5,528 nt of DNA from Damh-18 sp036275695 (GCA_036275695.1 DASUDI010000024.1:1-5528); one strand, 5' to 3'. Shown: positions 1 through 5,528, counted from the stretch's first letter. Notes: generated by a model not told the origin, from the sequence alone. Made by a program: numbers and translations.

Positions 1-297
1 TGTGTTTTGGCGCGTGATTTGGAACCGCCACTATACATACACTTGCGTGCGAGTTCAGACGTTTCGTGTGAGCGGCTTTCAAGACAGGGAAGAGTTGATG
101 ACCTCGATGAGTTCCGTAGGTACGCGAATCGTGTGAACGAAATGATTGATTTCTACGGCAAGTTGCCGGGCCAAACAGTTGTTCCCGTCGATGCCAATCA
201 GTCGATTGAATGCGTGATTGATGACGTCTGCGCTGTTATTGGCGCTTATTACCCGCAGTATGAAAATTTGCTGGATAAAGAAATACTATCCACGTAG
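1..297 (+). CDS. adk: Adenylate kinase-type nucleoside monophosphate kinase, C-terminal part (5' end cut by window)
   Basis: Frame 1 is open from the first base and ends at TAG 295-297, giving 98 visible residues; the N-terminal P-loop half lies outside the window. Adenylate kinase converts ATP + AMP to 2 ADP in the cytoplasm. Seen: RLSRQGRVDD (visible residues 25-34), which matches the family's R-x-D-D segment with its phosphate-contacting arginine, then FRRYANRV (38-45) with the second conserved arginine region, IDFY (49-52) and VDANQSIECV, the usual end of the fold. Only a few residues separate RLSRQ from RVDD, so the LID insertion of long bacterial enzymes, including any zinc cysteines, is absent; this is the short form. 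A terminator follows at once, so this is the last gene of its unit. UMP/CMP kinase or another kinase of this family cannot be excluded without the N-terminal half. Confidence 0.8.
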   Translation, partial: CVLARDLEPPLYIHLRASSDVSCERLSRQGRVDDLDEFRRYANRVNEMIDFYGKLPGQTVVPVDANQSIECVIDDVCAVIGAYYPQYENLLDKEILST

Positions 298-309
298 AGA
301 GTCCTTGGG

Positions 310-348
310 TGTGTCTCAGCGTACTTCGTGCGCTGAGACACATTTTTT
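310..348 (+). terminator. Intrinsic terminator after the adenylate kinase gene
   Basis: A perfect 12-bp inverted repeat (arms 310-321 and 331-342, beginning TGTGTCTCAGCG) encloses a 9-base loop, TACTTCGTG. The loop can fold further (T-G wobble, A-T, C-G) down to a TTC triloop. Six T residues (343-348) follow directly. No A tract precedes the stem, so it should act on + strand transcription only. It separates the kinase unit from the transporter gene. Confidence 0.93.
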
Positions 349-358
349 ATGAATGACA

Positions 359-364
359 CATAAT
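359..364 (+). promoter_or_regulatory. Possible -10 element of the SulP gene
   Basis: CATAAT (5 of 6 to TATAAT) ends 7 bases before the ATG at 372, which would start transcription at or next to the start codon. GAGACA at 335-340 matches the last four bases of TTGACA with an 18-base spacer, but it lies inside the terminator stem, so the -35 is doubtful. There is no Shine-Dalgarno sequence before the ATG. The position matches the pattern at rsmI and at 2849-2854. An alternative weak -10, TATGAA at 348-353, cannot be ruled out. Confidence 0.38.
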
Positions 365-371
365 TGGTAAT

Positions 372-2051
372 ATGAATATAACTGAATATAAAAAACTAAT
401 AGGAGAGAATTGGAAGTCGGGATTAACGGTCGCGTGTATTTCGGTACCACTCTCTATCGCGCTTTCCATCGCATCAGGTGCCGGTCCGGTACCAGGGCTT
501 ATTGCGGGAGTATGGGCAACACTTATCGCGAGTATTTTTGGTGGAAGTAACTTCAACATAGTTGGTGCAGCAGGTGCGCTCACAACGGTACTTTTTGCCG
601 CAACGCTCACTGCTCCGATGGGATTGGGAGCGCTCGCGTTGCCACTTATTGCAATTGCGACAGGTGTCGTAATTCTTTTGGTGTGGATGGCGCGCGCGGA
701 ACGGTATCTCTACTATATCCCATCAAGTGTTATGTATGGTTTTTCTGCGGGCGTAGCGTTTCTTATTGCGGTATCGCAACTTTTTGACGCGACAGGACTT
801 TCTTCACTTAAGCGGACGGGGCATTTTATTGGTGACATGAGTTTATTTATGTCGCATGTTACTGAGGTACATGGTGCGTCGCTTCTCACCTGCGCAGTGT
901 TCCTTTTCAGTATTCTCACGTGGAAGCGTTTTATTAAAAAACTCCCCGCGGTTATTCCAGCGTCAATTGCCGGTATTATATTTGGGTATATAGAAGCGCA
1001 ATATATCCCTTTGAATCTTATATCACTCGGAGATAAGTTTGGATCCTTTGCGGGAGCACTCTTTGTGCCAATGCCGTGGGATACATTTTTAACACTCATC
1101 ACGCAGCCTACATATGTTGTGTGGTTGTTTAAAATTGCGGGAGTTGTCGCGCTCATTGCTATTCTTGAAACCCTTATCACCGCAAAGATTGGTGACTCGC
1201 TCACCAAAACTCGTTCATCATCAAGTAAGGAGTTGCTTGGACTTGGTCTCGCAAATATTGGCTCGGGTGTGATGGGTGGACTTCCTGCGACGGGGGTATT
1301 TATCCGCACGGGCGCGAATATTAAGGCGGGAGCGACACATAAAACATCCGCGACTATCGCGGCCGTGGTGACTGCGGTTATTGCGGTGATAGCGCTCCCG
1401 TTTTTTTCGTATATTCCCATGGCAGTGATCGCGGCACTTCTCGTTAATACCGCGCTCGGACTTATCGAAACAGAAAAGTTTAAGGAGTTTTGGATGCATG
1501 AACGCTCGAGTTTTTGGATTGCGCTTATTGTGGTGGGTATCACGGTCATTGAAGACGCGGGCGTGGCAGTGGTGGTCGGAGCGCTCCTCGCGCTCCTCGT
1601 GTTTGCTGACTCAATCAGTCACGGCAGATTTGATGCGATAATTAATTACCGTGATGGTCGTAAAGAGGATATTCGAGGAAGGCGCAGACTTACGTTTCTT
1701 AAAGATGAAACGCCAATTGAGATTTTCACGTATAGTATTGCGGGCACCCTAGGTTATATAGATAGTGCTCAGCACGCTGAAAATTTCAGAAAAATCGCAA
1801 AAAACACTTCGATAGAACATGTCATTCTTCGTTTGCGTGATTTGTTTTCAATTGATTTTGAGGGGCGTGAAATGCTTAAAGAAGCTGTTGCGGAACTTGC
1901 CGACGCGGGGAAGCGTGTGTATGTTACTTCAGCGAATGAGCAAGTGCGCGCGCATATATTGAGTTTTCCATTATTTGCAAATGAAAAGCATGTATTCATA
2001 AAAACAAGTGACGCGCTCGCGTTTATTCGAAGTCAAAATAAGGGTATGTAA
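372..2051 (+). CDS. SulP family (SLC26-like) anion transporter with C-terminal STAS domain
   Basis: This is a 559-residue inner-membrane carrier, normal for SulP proteins, which move sulfate, bicarbonate or other anions and dicarboxylates by proton or sodium coupling or exchange. Residues 15 to about 413 hold many hydrophobic helices. They begin with the typical opening SGLTVACISVPLSIALSIASG (16-36) and GLIAGVWATLIASIFGGS (42-59). The SulP signature lies at ILETLITAKIGDSLTKTR (264-281), followed by SSSSKELLGLGLANIGSG and GGLPATG (302-308). Residues about 448-555 form a STAS domain, with DLFSIDFEG (490-498) as the central strand-loop and D495 at the conserved position. ATG 372 suits the family N terminus; there is no Shine-Dalgarno site. 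The gene stands alone between a terminator and the rsmI promoter. Odd: where many relatives have G-P-T at the start of helix 3, this protein reads GAAGAL (65-70). Substrate cannot be told from sequence. Confidence 0.95.
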   Translation: MNITEYKKLIGENWKSGLTVACISVPLSIALSIASGAGPVPGLIAGVWATLIASIFGGSNFNIVGAAGALTTVLFAATLTAPMGLGALALPLIAIATGVVILLVWMARAERYLYYIPSSVMYGFSAGVAFLIAVSQLFDATGLSSLKRTGHFIGDMSLFMSHVTEVHGASLLTCAVFLFSILTWKRFIKKLPAVIPASIAGIIFGYIEAQYIPLNLISLGDKFGSFAGALFVPMPWDTFLTLITQPTYVVWLFKIAGVVALIAILETLITAKIGDSLTKTRSSSSKELLGLGLANIGSGVMGGLPATGVFIRTGANIKAGATHKTSATIAAVVTAVIAVIALPFFSYIPMAVIAALLVNTALGLIETEKFKEFWMHERSSFWIALIVVGITVIEDAGVAVVVGALLALLVFADSISHGRFDAIINYRDGRKEDIRGRRRLTFLKDETPIEIFTYSIAGTLGYIDSAQHAENFRKIAKNTSIEHVILRLRDLFSIDFEGREMLKEAVAELADAGKRVYVTSANEQVRAHILSFPLFANEKHVFIKTSDALAFIRSQNKGM

Positions 2052-2073
2052 GTAGGCACGCAGGGCGCATCTT

Positions 2074-2102
2074 TTGAAAAAGTGGTATATAGTGTATATA
2101 GT
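2074..2102 (+). promoter_or_regulatory. Promoter of rsmI, predicted to give a leaderless mRNA
   Basis: TTGAAA (2074-2079, 4 of 6 to TTGACA) is separated by exactly 17 bases from TATAGT (2097-2102, 5 of 6 to TATAAT). Transcription should begin about 7 bases after the -10, at position 2109, which is the A of the rsmI start codon. No Shine-Dalgarno sequence lies between the promoter and the ATG. A second TATAGT sits 9 bases upstream (2088-2093), at a poor distance (8 bases) from this -35. Confidence 0.65.
2085..2102 (+). repeat. Tandem 9-bp duplication covering the rsmI -10 box
   Basis: GTATATAGT occurs twice back to back (2085-2093 and 2094-2102) without mismatch. Each copy contains a TATAGT -10-like hexamer. 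Only the downstream copy has the 17-base spacing to TTGAAA at 2074. The pattern is short and AT-rich, so chance or constraint on promoter sequence are both possible origins. Confidence 0.85.
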
Positions 2103-2108
2103 TAAGAT

Positions 2109-2789
2109 ATGAGTATGCACGGAAAACTTTCGGTAGTCGCAACCCCCATAGGAAACCTTGAGGATATTACCTTGCGCGCGCTCCGTATACTTAAAGAAGT
2201 TGCGTATATCTTATGTGAAGATACGCGCGTGACGGGGAAATTGCTCGCGCACTACGGTATCCATACTAAGATGAAGCGATATGACGCGCACGCGTCAGAG
2301 CGGACACACGCAGTAATTCTTGATGACTTAAAGGAGGGGAAGCATATCGCGCTCGTGAGTGACGCGGGAACACCAGGGGTAAGTGACCCAGGTGTGTTTT
2401 TGGTGGCACGCGCCCGCGAAGCGGGCGCGTGTATTGATGCGATACCAGGAGCCTCCGCTCTGACGGCAGCATTTTCAATTTCAGGTATTACGGGAAATCA
2501 CTTCGCTTTTTTAGGTTTTGTACCTCACAAGAAAGGTCGTGAGACTTTTTTTAAATCACTCAGTACATATGCGTTGCCAGTACTATTTTACGAGTCTCCG
2601 CACCGCATTATGAAGACGCTTGACGCACTTGTGGCACATCTTTCTACGTCAGCGCGCGTTATGGTTGCTCGCGAGCTCACTAAGATGCATGAAGAGATGG
2701 TGGCAGGTAGTCCTGATGAGGTGCGTCAATATTTTGTAGCGCATAGCGACCATGTGCGCGGAGAATTTGTGGTGTTGGTTATACCGTAA
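2109..2789 (+). CDS. rsmI: 16S rRNA (cytidine(1402)-2'-O)-methyltransferase
   Basis: RsmI uses S-adenosylmethionine to methylate the 2'-O of C1402 in 16S rRNA, near the ribosomal P site. The 226-residue protein shows the family motifs in order: VVATPIGNLEDITLRA (9-24), CEDTRVTGKLL (36-46), the glycine-rich SAM-binding region ALVSDAGTPGVSDPG (81-95), IPGASAL (112-118), FLGFVPHKKGR (134-144), FYESPHR (160-166) and ARELTKMHEE (187-196), ending in GEFVVLVI. It belongs to the tetrapyrrole methylase fold. E. coli RsmI is 286 residues; this one stops right after the catalytic domain and lacks the C-terminal helix-turn-helix part. ATG 2109 coincides with the predicted transcription start; ATG 2115 would remove only two residues. 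No terminator is evident between it and the transporter gene upstream, so some readthrough is possible. Confidence 0.97.
   Translation: MSMHGKLSVVATPIGNLEDITLRALRILKEVAYILCEDTRVTGKLLAHYGIHTKMKRYDAHASERTHAVILDDLKEGKHIALVSDAGTPGVSDPGVFLVARAREAGACIDAIPGASALTAAFSISGITGNHFAFLGFVPHKKGRETFFKSLSTYALPVLFYESPHRIMKTLDALVAHLSTSARVMVARELTKMHEEMVAGSPDEVRQYFVAHSDHVRGEFVVLVIP
2407..2431 (+). repeat. GC-rich perfect hairpin inside rsmI
   Basis: Two perfect 11-base arms (2407-2417 and 2421-2431, CACGCGCCCGC and its complement) flank a GAA triloop. The arms code for ordinary Ala/Arg/Gly residues around ARAREAGAC of RsmI. No T tract follows, so it is not a terminator. It may simply reflect a taste for GCG/CGC codons, but it is the longest perfect hairpin in the window apart from the terminator. 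Confidence 0.8.
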
Positions 2790-2848
2790 CTTTTATATAA
2801 ATAAACATCACGTTTTCCACAGATTTCGTCATACGGTAAAAATTGCGG

Positions 2849-2854
2849 TATACT
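2849..2854 (+). promoter_or_regulatory. -10 element before the 83-residue membrane protein gene
   Basis: TATACT (5 of 6 to TATAAT) ends 6 bases before ATG 2861, the same distance as at rsmI, so the transcript would begin at the start codon. The -35 region is weak (TTCGTC at 2825-2830, 18-base spacer). AGGAG at 2855-2859 lies between the -10 and the ATG, but it is only one base from the ATG, too close for a normal Shine-Dalgarno site, and it would not be in the mRNA if transcription begins at 2861. Confidence 0.5.
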
Positions 2855-2860
2855 AGGAGC

Positions 2861-3112
2861 ATGTCAAAAGAAACACTTGTGTTTGTTCTAGGATTTATTG
2901 TCTGTTTCAGTCCTTTTATTGGTATATCGCGAGACCATAAAGAGTGGTTACTCATTGGCATTGGTACGATACTCATGATGGTGGGTTATCGATTGAGAAG
3001 GCTCTCATTTTTACGATCTCTTGATGAAAGAGGTGTTGGGGAGCGGCGCGCGGATGTGTTTGTTGAAAATGCTGGGTTTAATACAAACATGCGAGTAGAA
3101 GGAGGTGAATGA
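2861..3112 (+). CDS. Small two-helix membrane protein of unknown function
   Basis: This 83-residue protein matches no family I can name. Two hydrophobic segments, residues 5-22 (TLVFVLGFIVCFSPFIGI) and about 29-45 (WLLIGIGTILMMVGYRL), are joined by a short charged loop, SRDHKE. The tail (46-83) is hydrophilic and begins with basic residues RLRR. Seen: RRADVFVENAG (62-72) near the C terminus, which has the look of a conserved short motif. By the positive-inside rule the tail should be cytoplasmic, giving a hairpin with both ends inside. Start: ATG 2861 is preferred over TTG 2843, which lies upstream of and across the -10 box. The gene ends in TGA (3110-3112) overlapping the ATG of the hydrolase gene, so the two are probably translated together and may act together at the envelope. 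Confidence 0.8.
   Translation: MSKETLVFVLGFIVCFSPFIGISRDHKEWLLIGIGTILMMVGYRLRRLSFLRSLDERGVGERRADVFVENAGFNTNMRVEGGE
3099..3108 (+). promoter_or_regulatory. Strong ribosome binding site for the DUF4015 gene
   Basis: AAGGAGGTGA is a near-perfect anti-16S match, lying within the last codons of the upstream gene. AGGAGG ends 3 bases before ATG 3109 and 12 bases before ATG 3118, so neither start has the usual 5-9 base spacing. It is the only strong Shine-Dalgarno site in the window, and it serves the only gene that is clearly internal to an operon. Confidence 0.9.
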
Positions 3113-4431
3113 TACTTATGAAACACGTACTCATTGTGGGGGTGGTAAGTATGAGTGTGATTGCGTTTTCTTATGCCGTAATTCCTAAAATAAATTCACT
3201 TAACTACACTACCGTTGAGGGTGGTAGTTACGTGGCGAGTGATACTAATACGAATGAAAGGGAGCAAGAGGTGGGGAAAGAAGAATCTCCTGATACTCGG
3301 GAAGTGGTACAGCATGTTCCTCTACCGGTGCCATTGAAGGCAATTTACATGACTTCGTGTGTGGTGGGGACTCATGATTTTCGTAATAGACTCCTAACGC
3401 TGATTGATGAGACTGAGATAAACGCGGTGGTGATTGATATCAAAGATTTTTCAGGGACAATTTCATTTTCACCAGAATCAGAAGCGTGGAAGCCTGCGTG
3501 GCAAAGCGCGCGCTGTGGCGCGCGTGACATGAAGGATTTTATTGCGACCCTCCATAATAAAAATATTTTTGTCATAGGGCGCATTACTGTTTTTCAAGAC
3601 CCCTTTTATGCTGAACGCAACCCAATACTCGCAGTACACAAGGCTTCAGACGGAAGTGTGTGGCATGATCATAAAGGACTTTCGTTTATTGATGTGGGCG
3701 CGCAACCGTATTGGGATCATATCGCACTTCTTGCGCGTGATTCGTATAACATCGGTTTCGATGAACTTAATTTTGATTACGTACGCTATCCTTCGGATGG
3801 GAATATGCGTGACATTGCGTTTACCAATTCACGTAATGGTGAATATGGAAATGATAAGCAAGCAAACCTTGAAGCATTTTTTAAGTATCTCAACGAAAAG
3901 CTCGATGATGAGATGTTTTTTGGGCAATATAATCATCAAAATACAGGAAGGTCGTCAAGCACACCATGGACCAGTGTTGACCTCTTTGGTATGACTACCA
4001 CCAACACCGATGATTTATCGATTGGACAAATAATAGAACGCGCGGCACCCTACTTTGATTTCATCGCACCAATGGTGTATCCGTCACATTATCCCGCAAA
4101 TTATCTCGGTCTGGGCAATCCCAATGAGTATCCTTACCAAGTAGTCTATCACGCCATGAAAAGTGGTGTGGATAGAATGGTGGCGACTACGACGATTGTT
4201 GACGGCTTCGCGCATGAGCGCATAGGTACGTCCACACCCGTGCAATACGCGAAGCCGGCATACACCGCGGATAAACTCCGTACATGGATACAGGATTTTG
4301 ACTATGGAGGGGATTATGATGCGCTTGATGTGCAAAATCAAATACAGGCGAGTGTCGATGCGGGAGTTCATAGTTGGATGATATGGGCACCGAGCAATGT
4401 GTATACACGCGAAGCACTCCGTTCATCATAA
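3109..4431 (+). CDS. Exported or membrane-anchored putative glycoside hydrolase, DUF4015 type
   Basis: A 440-residue protein (437 if ATG 3118 is used). An N-terminal hydrophobic segment (6-25) follows MILMKH and is either a membrane anchor or a signal peptide; SYA at 21-23 could be a cleavage site. A charged, Thr/Glu-rich linker (31-75) leads to a TIM-barrel-like domain (about 77-435). The order of motifs fits the DUF4015 putative glycoside hydrolase family: LKAIYMTS (76-83), INAVVIDIKD (104-113), FVIGRITVFQDPFYA (154-168), FDELNFDYVRYPSDG (217-231), VDLFGM (290-295), FDFIAPMVYPSHY (316-328), WIQDF (393-397) and SWMIWAPSNVYT (422-433). Acidic residues D218, E219 and D223 in the FDELNFDYVR strand are the likely active-site candidates. 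It presumably acts outside the cytoplasm on a polysaccharide, but the family's substrate is not established. It is coupled to the small membrane protein by an ATGA overlap. Confidence 0.88.
   Translation: MILMKHVLIVGVVSMSVIAFSYAVIPKINSLNYTTVEGGSYVASDTNTNEREQEVGKEESPDTREVVQHVPLPVPLKAIYMTSCVVGTHDFRNRLLTLIDETEINAVVIDIKDFSGTISFSPESEAWKPAWQSARCGARDMKDFIATLHNKNIFVIGRITVFQDPFYAERNPILAVHKASDGSVWHDHKGLSFIDVGAQPYWDHIALLARDSYNIGFDELNFDYVRYPSDGNMRDIAFTNSRNGEYGNDKQANLEAFFKYLNEKLDDEMFFGQYNHQNTGRSSSTPWTSVDLFGMTTTNTDDLSIGQIIERAAPYFDFIAPMVYPSHYPANYLGLGNPNEYPYQVVYHAMKSGVDRMVATTTIVDGFAHERIGTSTPVQYAKPAYTADKLRTWIQDFDYGGDYDALDVQNQIQASVDAGVHSWMIWAPSNVYTREALRSS
3507..3524 (+). repeat. Alternating CG hairpin inside the DUF4015 gene
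   Basis: CGCGCGC (3507-3513) and GCGCGCG (3518-3524) pair perfectly around a TGTG loop. The stretch codes for SARCGAR in the hydrolase. No T tract follows. It resembles the rsmI hairpin in composition but not in sequence. Confidence 0.6.
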
Positions 4432-4477
4432 TTACTCACAGCACACGCTGCTTCTGAGGCGATGCTGGGGATTATTT

Positions 4478-4486
4478 TGATATACT
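4478..4486 (+). promoter_or_regulatory. Extended -10 promoter of the VirD4/TraG-like gene
   Basis: TGATATACT combines the extended -10 TG-n (4478-4480) with TATACT (5 of 6 to TATAAT). No convincing -35 is seen at 17 or 18 bases, which is common for extended -10 promoters. Transcription would start near 4493, leaving a leader of about 8 bases before ATG 4501 and no room for a Shine-Dalgarno site. The 69-base gap after the hydrolase gene has only a weak stem (CAGC 4439-4442 with GCTG 4447-4450) and no real terminator, so readthrough from upstream is also possible. Confidence 0.55.
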
Positions 4487-4500
4487 GTTATGTATATTGT

Positions 4501-5528
4501 ATGGCATTTGATCCTGATAAAATTACCTATTTTGCGAGCACTGACGCGCGCGGAAAGTATGTGCGTTTTGGCATTAAAGCACGTGACCGACAGCGGCATA
4601 TGTATGTCATTGGAAAGACAGGTATGGGTAAGTCCACTCTGCTTGAGAATATGGCAGTGCAGGACATTCAAAACGGAGAGGGGATGGCGTTTATTGACCC
4701 CCACGGTTCAGCAGCTGAGACATTGCTTAACTATATTCCCGAACATCGTATTAAGGACGTGCTCTACTTCGCGCCTTTCGATACTGAGCATCCGGTTTCT
4801 TTTAATATTATGGAAGACGTTGGCCCCGACAAGCGACACCTTGTTGTCTCAGGACTCATGTCGGTGTTTAAGAAAATATGGGTTGACGCGTGGTCTGCTC
4901 GTATGGAGTATATTCTTTCCAACACGCTCCTCGCACTTCTCGAATACCCTGAGTCCACATTGCTCGGCGTTAATCGTATGCTTTCTGACAAGGCGTATCG
5001 TGACCTTGTGGTAGCAAATGTAAAGGATCCTGGAGTTCGCGCGTTTTGGGTAGATGAGTTTGCAAAATACAACGAACGATACATGCAAGAAGCGGGAGAC
5101 GCGATTAAAAACAAAATTGGACAGTTTACCTCGAACCCTATTATTCGCAACATTATTGGTCAGCCCCATTCAAGTTTTGATATTCGCACCATGATGGATG
5201 AGAAAAAAATCCTTATCATGAATCTCTCAAAGGGGCTTATTGGTGAATCAAACGCAAACCTTTTGGGTTCTATGCTCACCACGCGTATCTATCTTGCCGC
5301 GATGAGCCGTGCTGACCTTCCACCTGAGAAAATGCGCGAAATGCCCAACTTCTATTTCTATGTGGATGAATTTCAGTCGTTTGCAAACGCAACCTTTGCA
5401 AATATTCTTTCCGAAGCGCGAAAGTATCATCTCAACCTTACCATTGCGCACCAGTATATTGAACAGATGGAGGAAGAGGTGCGTAATGCGGTGTTTGGGA
5501 ACGTAGGTACTATCATCGCGTTTCGTGT
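4501..5528 (+). CDS. VirD4/TraG-like (type IV coupling protein-type) DNA-pump ATPase, N-terminal 342 residues; 3' end cut by window
   Basis: The frame is open from the preceding stop (4429-4431) to the window end. From ATG 4501 it gives 342 residues plus a partial codon. Seen: YVIGKTGMGKSTLLENM (35-51) with Walker A GKTGMGKST (38-46), FIDPHG (64-69), KKIWVDAWSARMEYIL (124-139), GQFTSNPIIRNIIGQ (207-221), ILIMNLSKGLIGE (237-249), Walker B FYFYVDEFQ (284-292) and ILSEARKYHLNLTIAHQYIEQM (302-323) with the motif-III glutamine Q318. These are hallmarks of hexameric coupling-protein/HerA-like ATPases that move DNA or proteins through membranes, and the wording closely resembles CPR members. Walker A begins at residue 38, so no N-terminal membrane domain precedes it, unlike classical VirD4/TraG. 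ATG 4501 fits the extended -10; in-frame ATG 4462 and TTG 4477 lie upstream of or across it. Substrate and partners are unknown. Confidence 0.93.
   Translation, partial: MAFDPDKITYFASTDARGKYVRFGIKARDRQRHMYVIGKTGMGKSTLLENMAVQDIQNGEGMAFIDPHGSAAETLLNYIPEHRIKDVLYFAPFDTEHPVSFNIMEDVGPDKRHLVVSGLMSVFKKIWVDAWSARMEYILSNTLLALLEYPESTLLGVNRMLSDKAYRDLVVANVKDPGVRAFWVDEFAKYNERYMQEAGDAIKNKIGQFTSNPIIRNIIGQPHSSFDIRTMMDEKKILIMNLSKGLIGESNANLLGSMLTTRIYLAAMSRADLPPEKMREMPNFYFYVDEFQSFANATFANILSEARKYHLNLTIAHQYIEQMEEEVRNAVFGNVGTIIAFR

Noticed and set aside
713..1549. Long reverse-strand open frame (278 codons) inside the SulP gene
   Set aside because: It lies wholly within a clearly recognised transporter gene; its translation has no recognisable domain, and it results from the codon usage of the + strand gene.
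1581..1598. Tandem 9-bp repeat GCGCTCCTC in the SulP gene
   Set aside because: It codes ALLALL in a membrane helix, where repeated Ala-Leu-Leu codons are expected.
2782..2838. Inverted repeat TACCGTA (2782-2788) / TACGGTA (2832-2838) around the gap after rsmI
   Set aside because: Only 7 bp with a 43-base loop and no T tract; it is too weak to call a terminator or operator.
3608..3994. 128-codon + strand frame within the DUF4015 gene
   Set aside because: It overlaps conserved motifs of the hydrolase in another frame, and its translation is not protein-like.
4439..4479. Possible terminator after the DUF4015 gene
   Set aside because: The stem CAGC/GCTG is 4 bp and no proper T run follows; other pairings in the gap (CAGCA/TGCTG) are equally short.
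4490..5014. 174-codon + strand frame starting at ATG 4490, just after the TATACT box
   Set aside because: It is out of frame with the ATPase gene, whose motifs (Walker A, Walker B) run through the same bases; its product has no family features.

Overview
The window looks like part of the chromosome of a Candidate Phyla Radiation (Patescibacteria, probably Parcubacteria-like) bacterium. The best evidence is the last gene, which closely resembles the VirD4/TraG-like ATPases I know from that group. Compact spacing and short domain versions (an adenylate kinase without a LID insertion, an RsmI without its C-terminal helix-turn-helix part) fit this. TGA ends one gene and no in-frame TGA is seen, so the standard bacterial code applies and TGA=Gly lineages are unlikely. 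The placement is inference; there is no rRNA gene here to prove it.

Layout: all genes are on the + strand. (1) 1-297 is the 3' end of an adenylate kinase-type gene, closed by a strong intrinsic terminator at 310-348. (2) 372-2051 is a SulP anion transporter with a C-terminal STAS domain. (3) 2109-2789 is rsmI, the 16S rRNA C1402 2'-O-methyltransferase. (4) 2861-3112 is an 83-residue protein with two membrane helices. It overlaps (ATGA) with (5) 3109-4431, an exported or membrane-anchored putative glycoside hydrolase of the DUF4015 type. (6) 4501 to the window end is the N-terminal 342 residues of a VirD4/TraG-like DNA-pump ATPase, cut by the edge. No gene-free stretch exceeds 75 bases. No tRNA, rRNA, CRISPR array, insertion sequence or attachment site is visible.

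How the genes relate: genes 4 and 5 form a clear translationally coupled pair at the cell envelope. The others look like separate transcription units, each with its own -10-like element. A recurring pattern is that unit-leading genes lack a usable Shine-Dalgarno site and have a -10 hexamer ending only 6-7 bases before the ATG (rsmI, the 83-residue gene, less surely SulP), as expected of leaderless mRNAs. The only internal operon gene (DUF4015) has a near-perfect Shine-Dalgarno sequence. I see no obvious undescribed defence or mobile system. The most worthwhile leads are the leaderless layout, the duplicated -10 box before rsmI, the small protein/hydrolase pair, and the ATPase without an N-terminal membrane domain.
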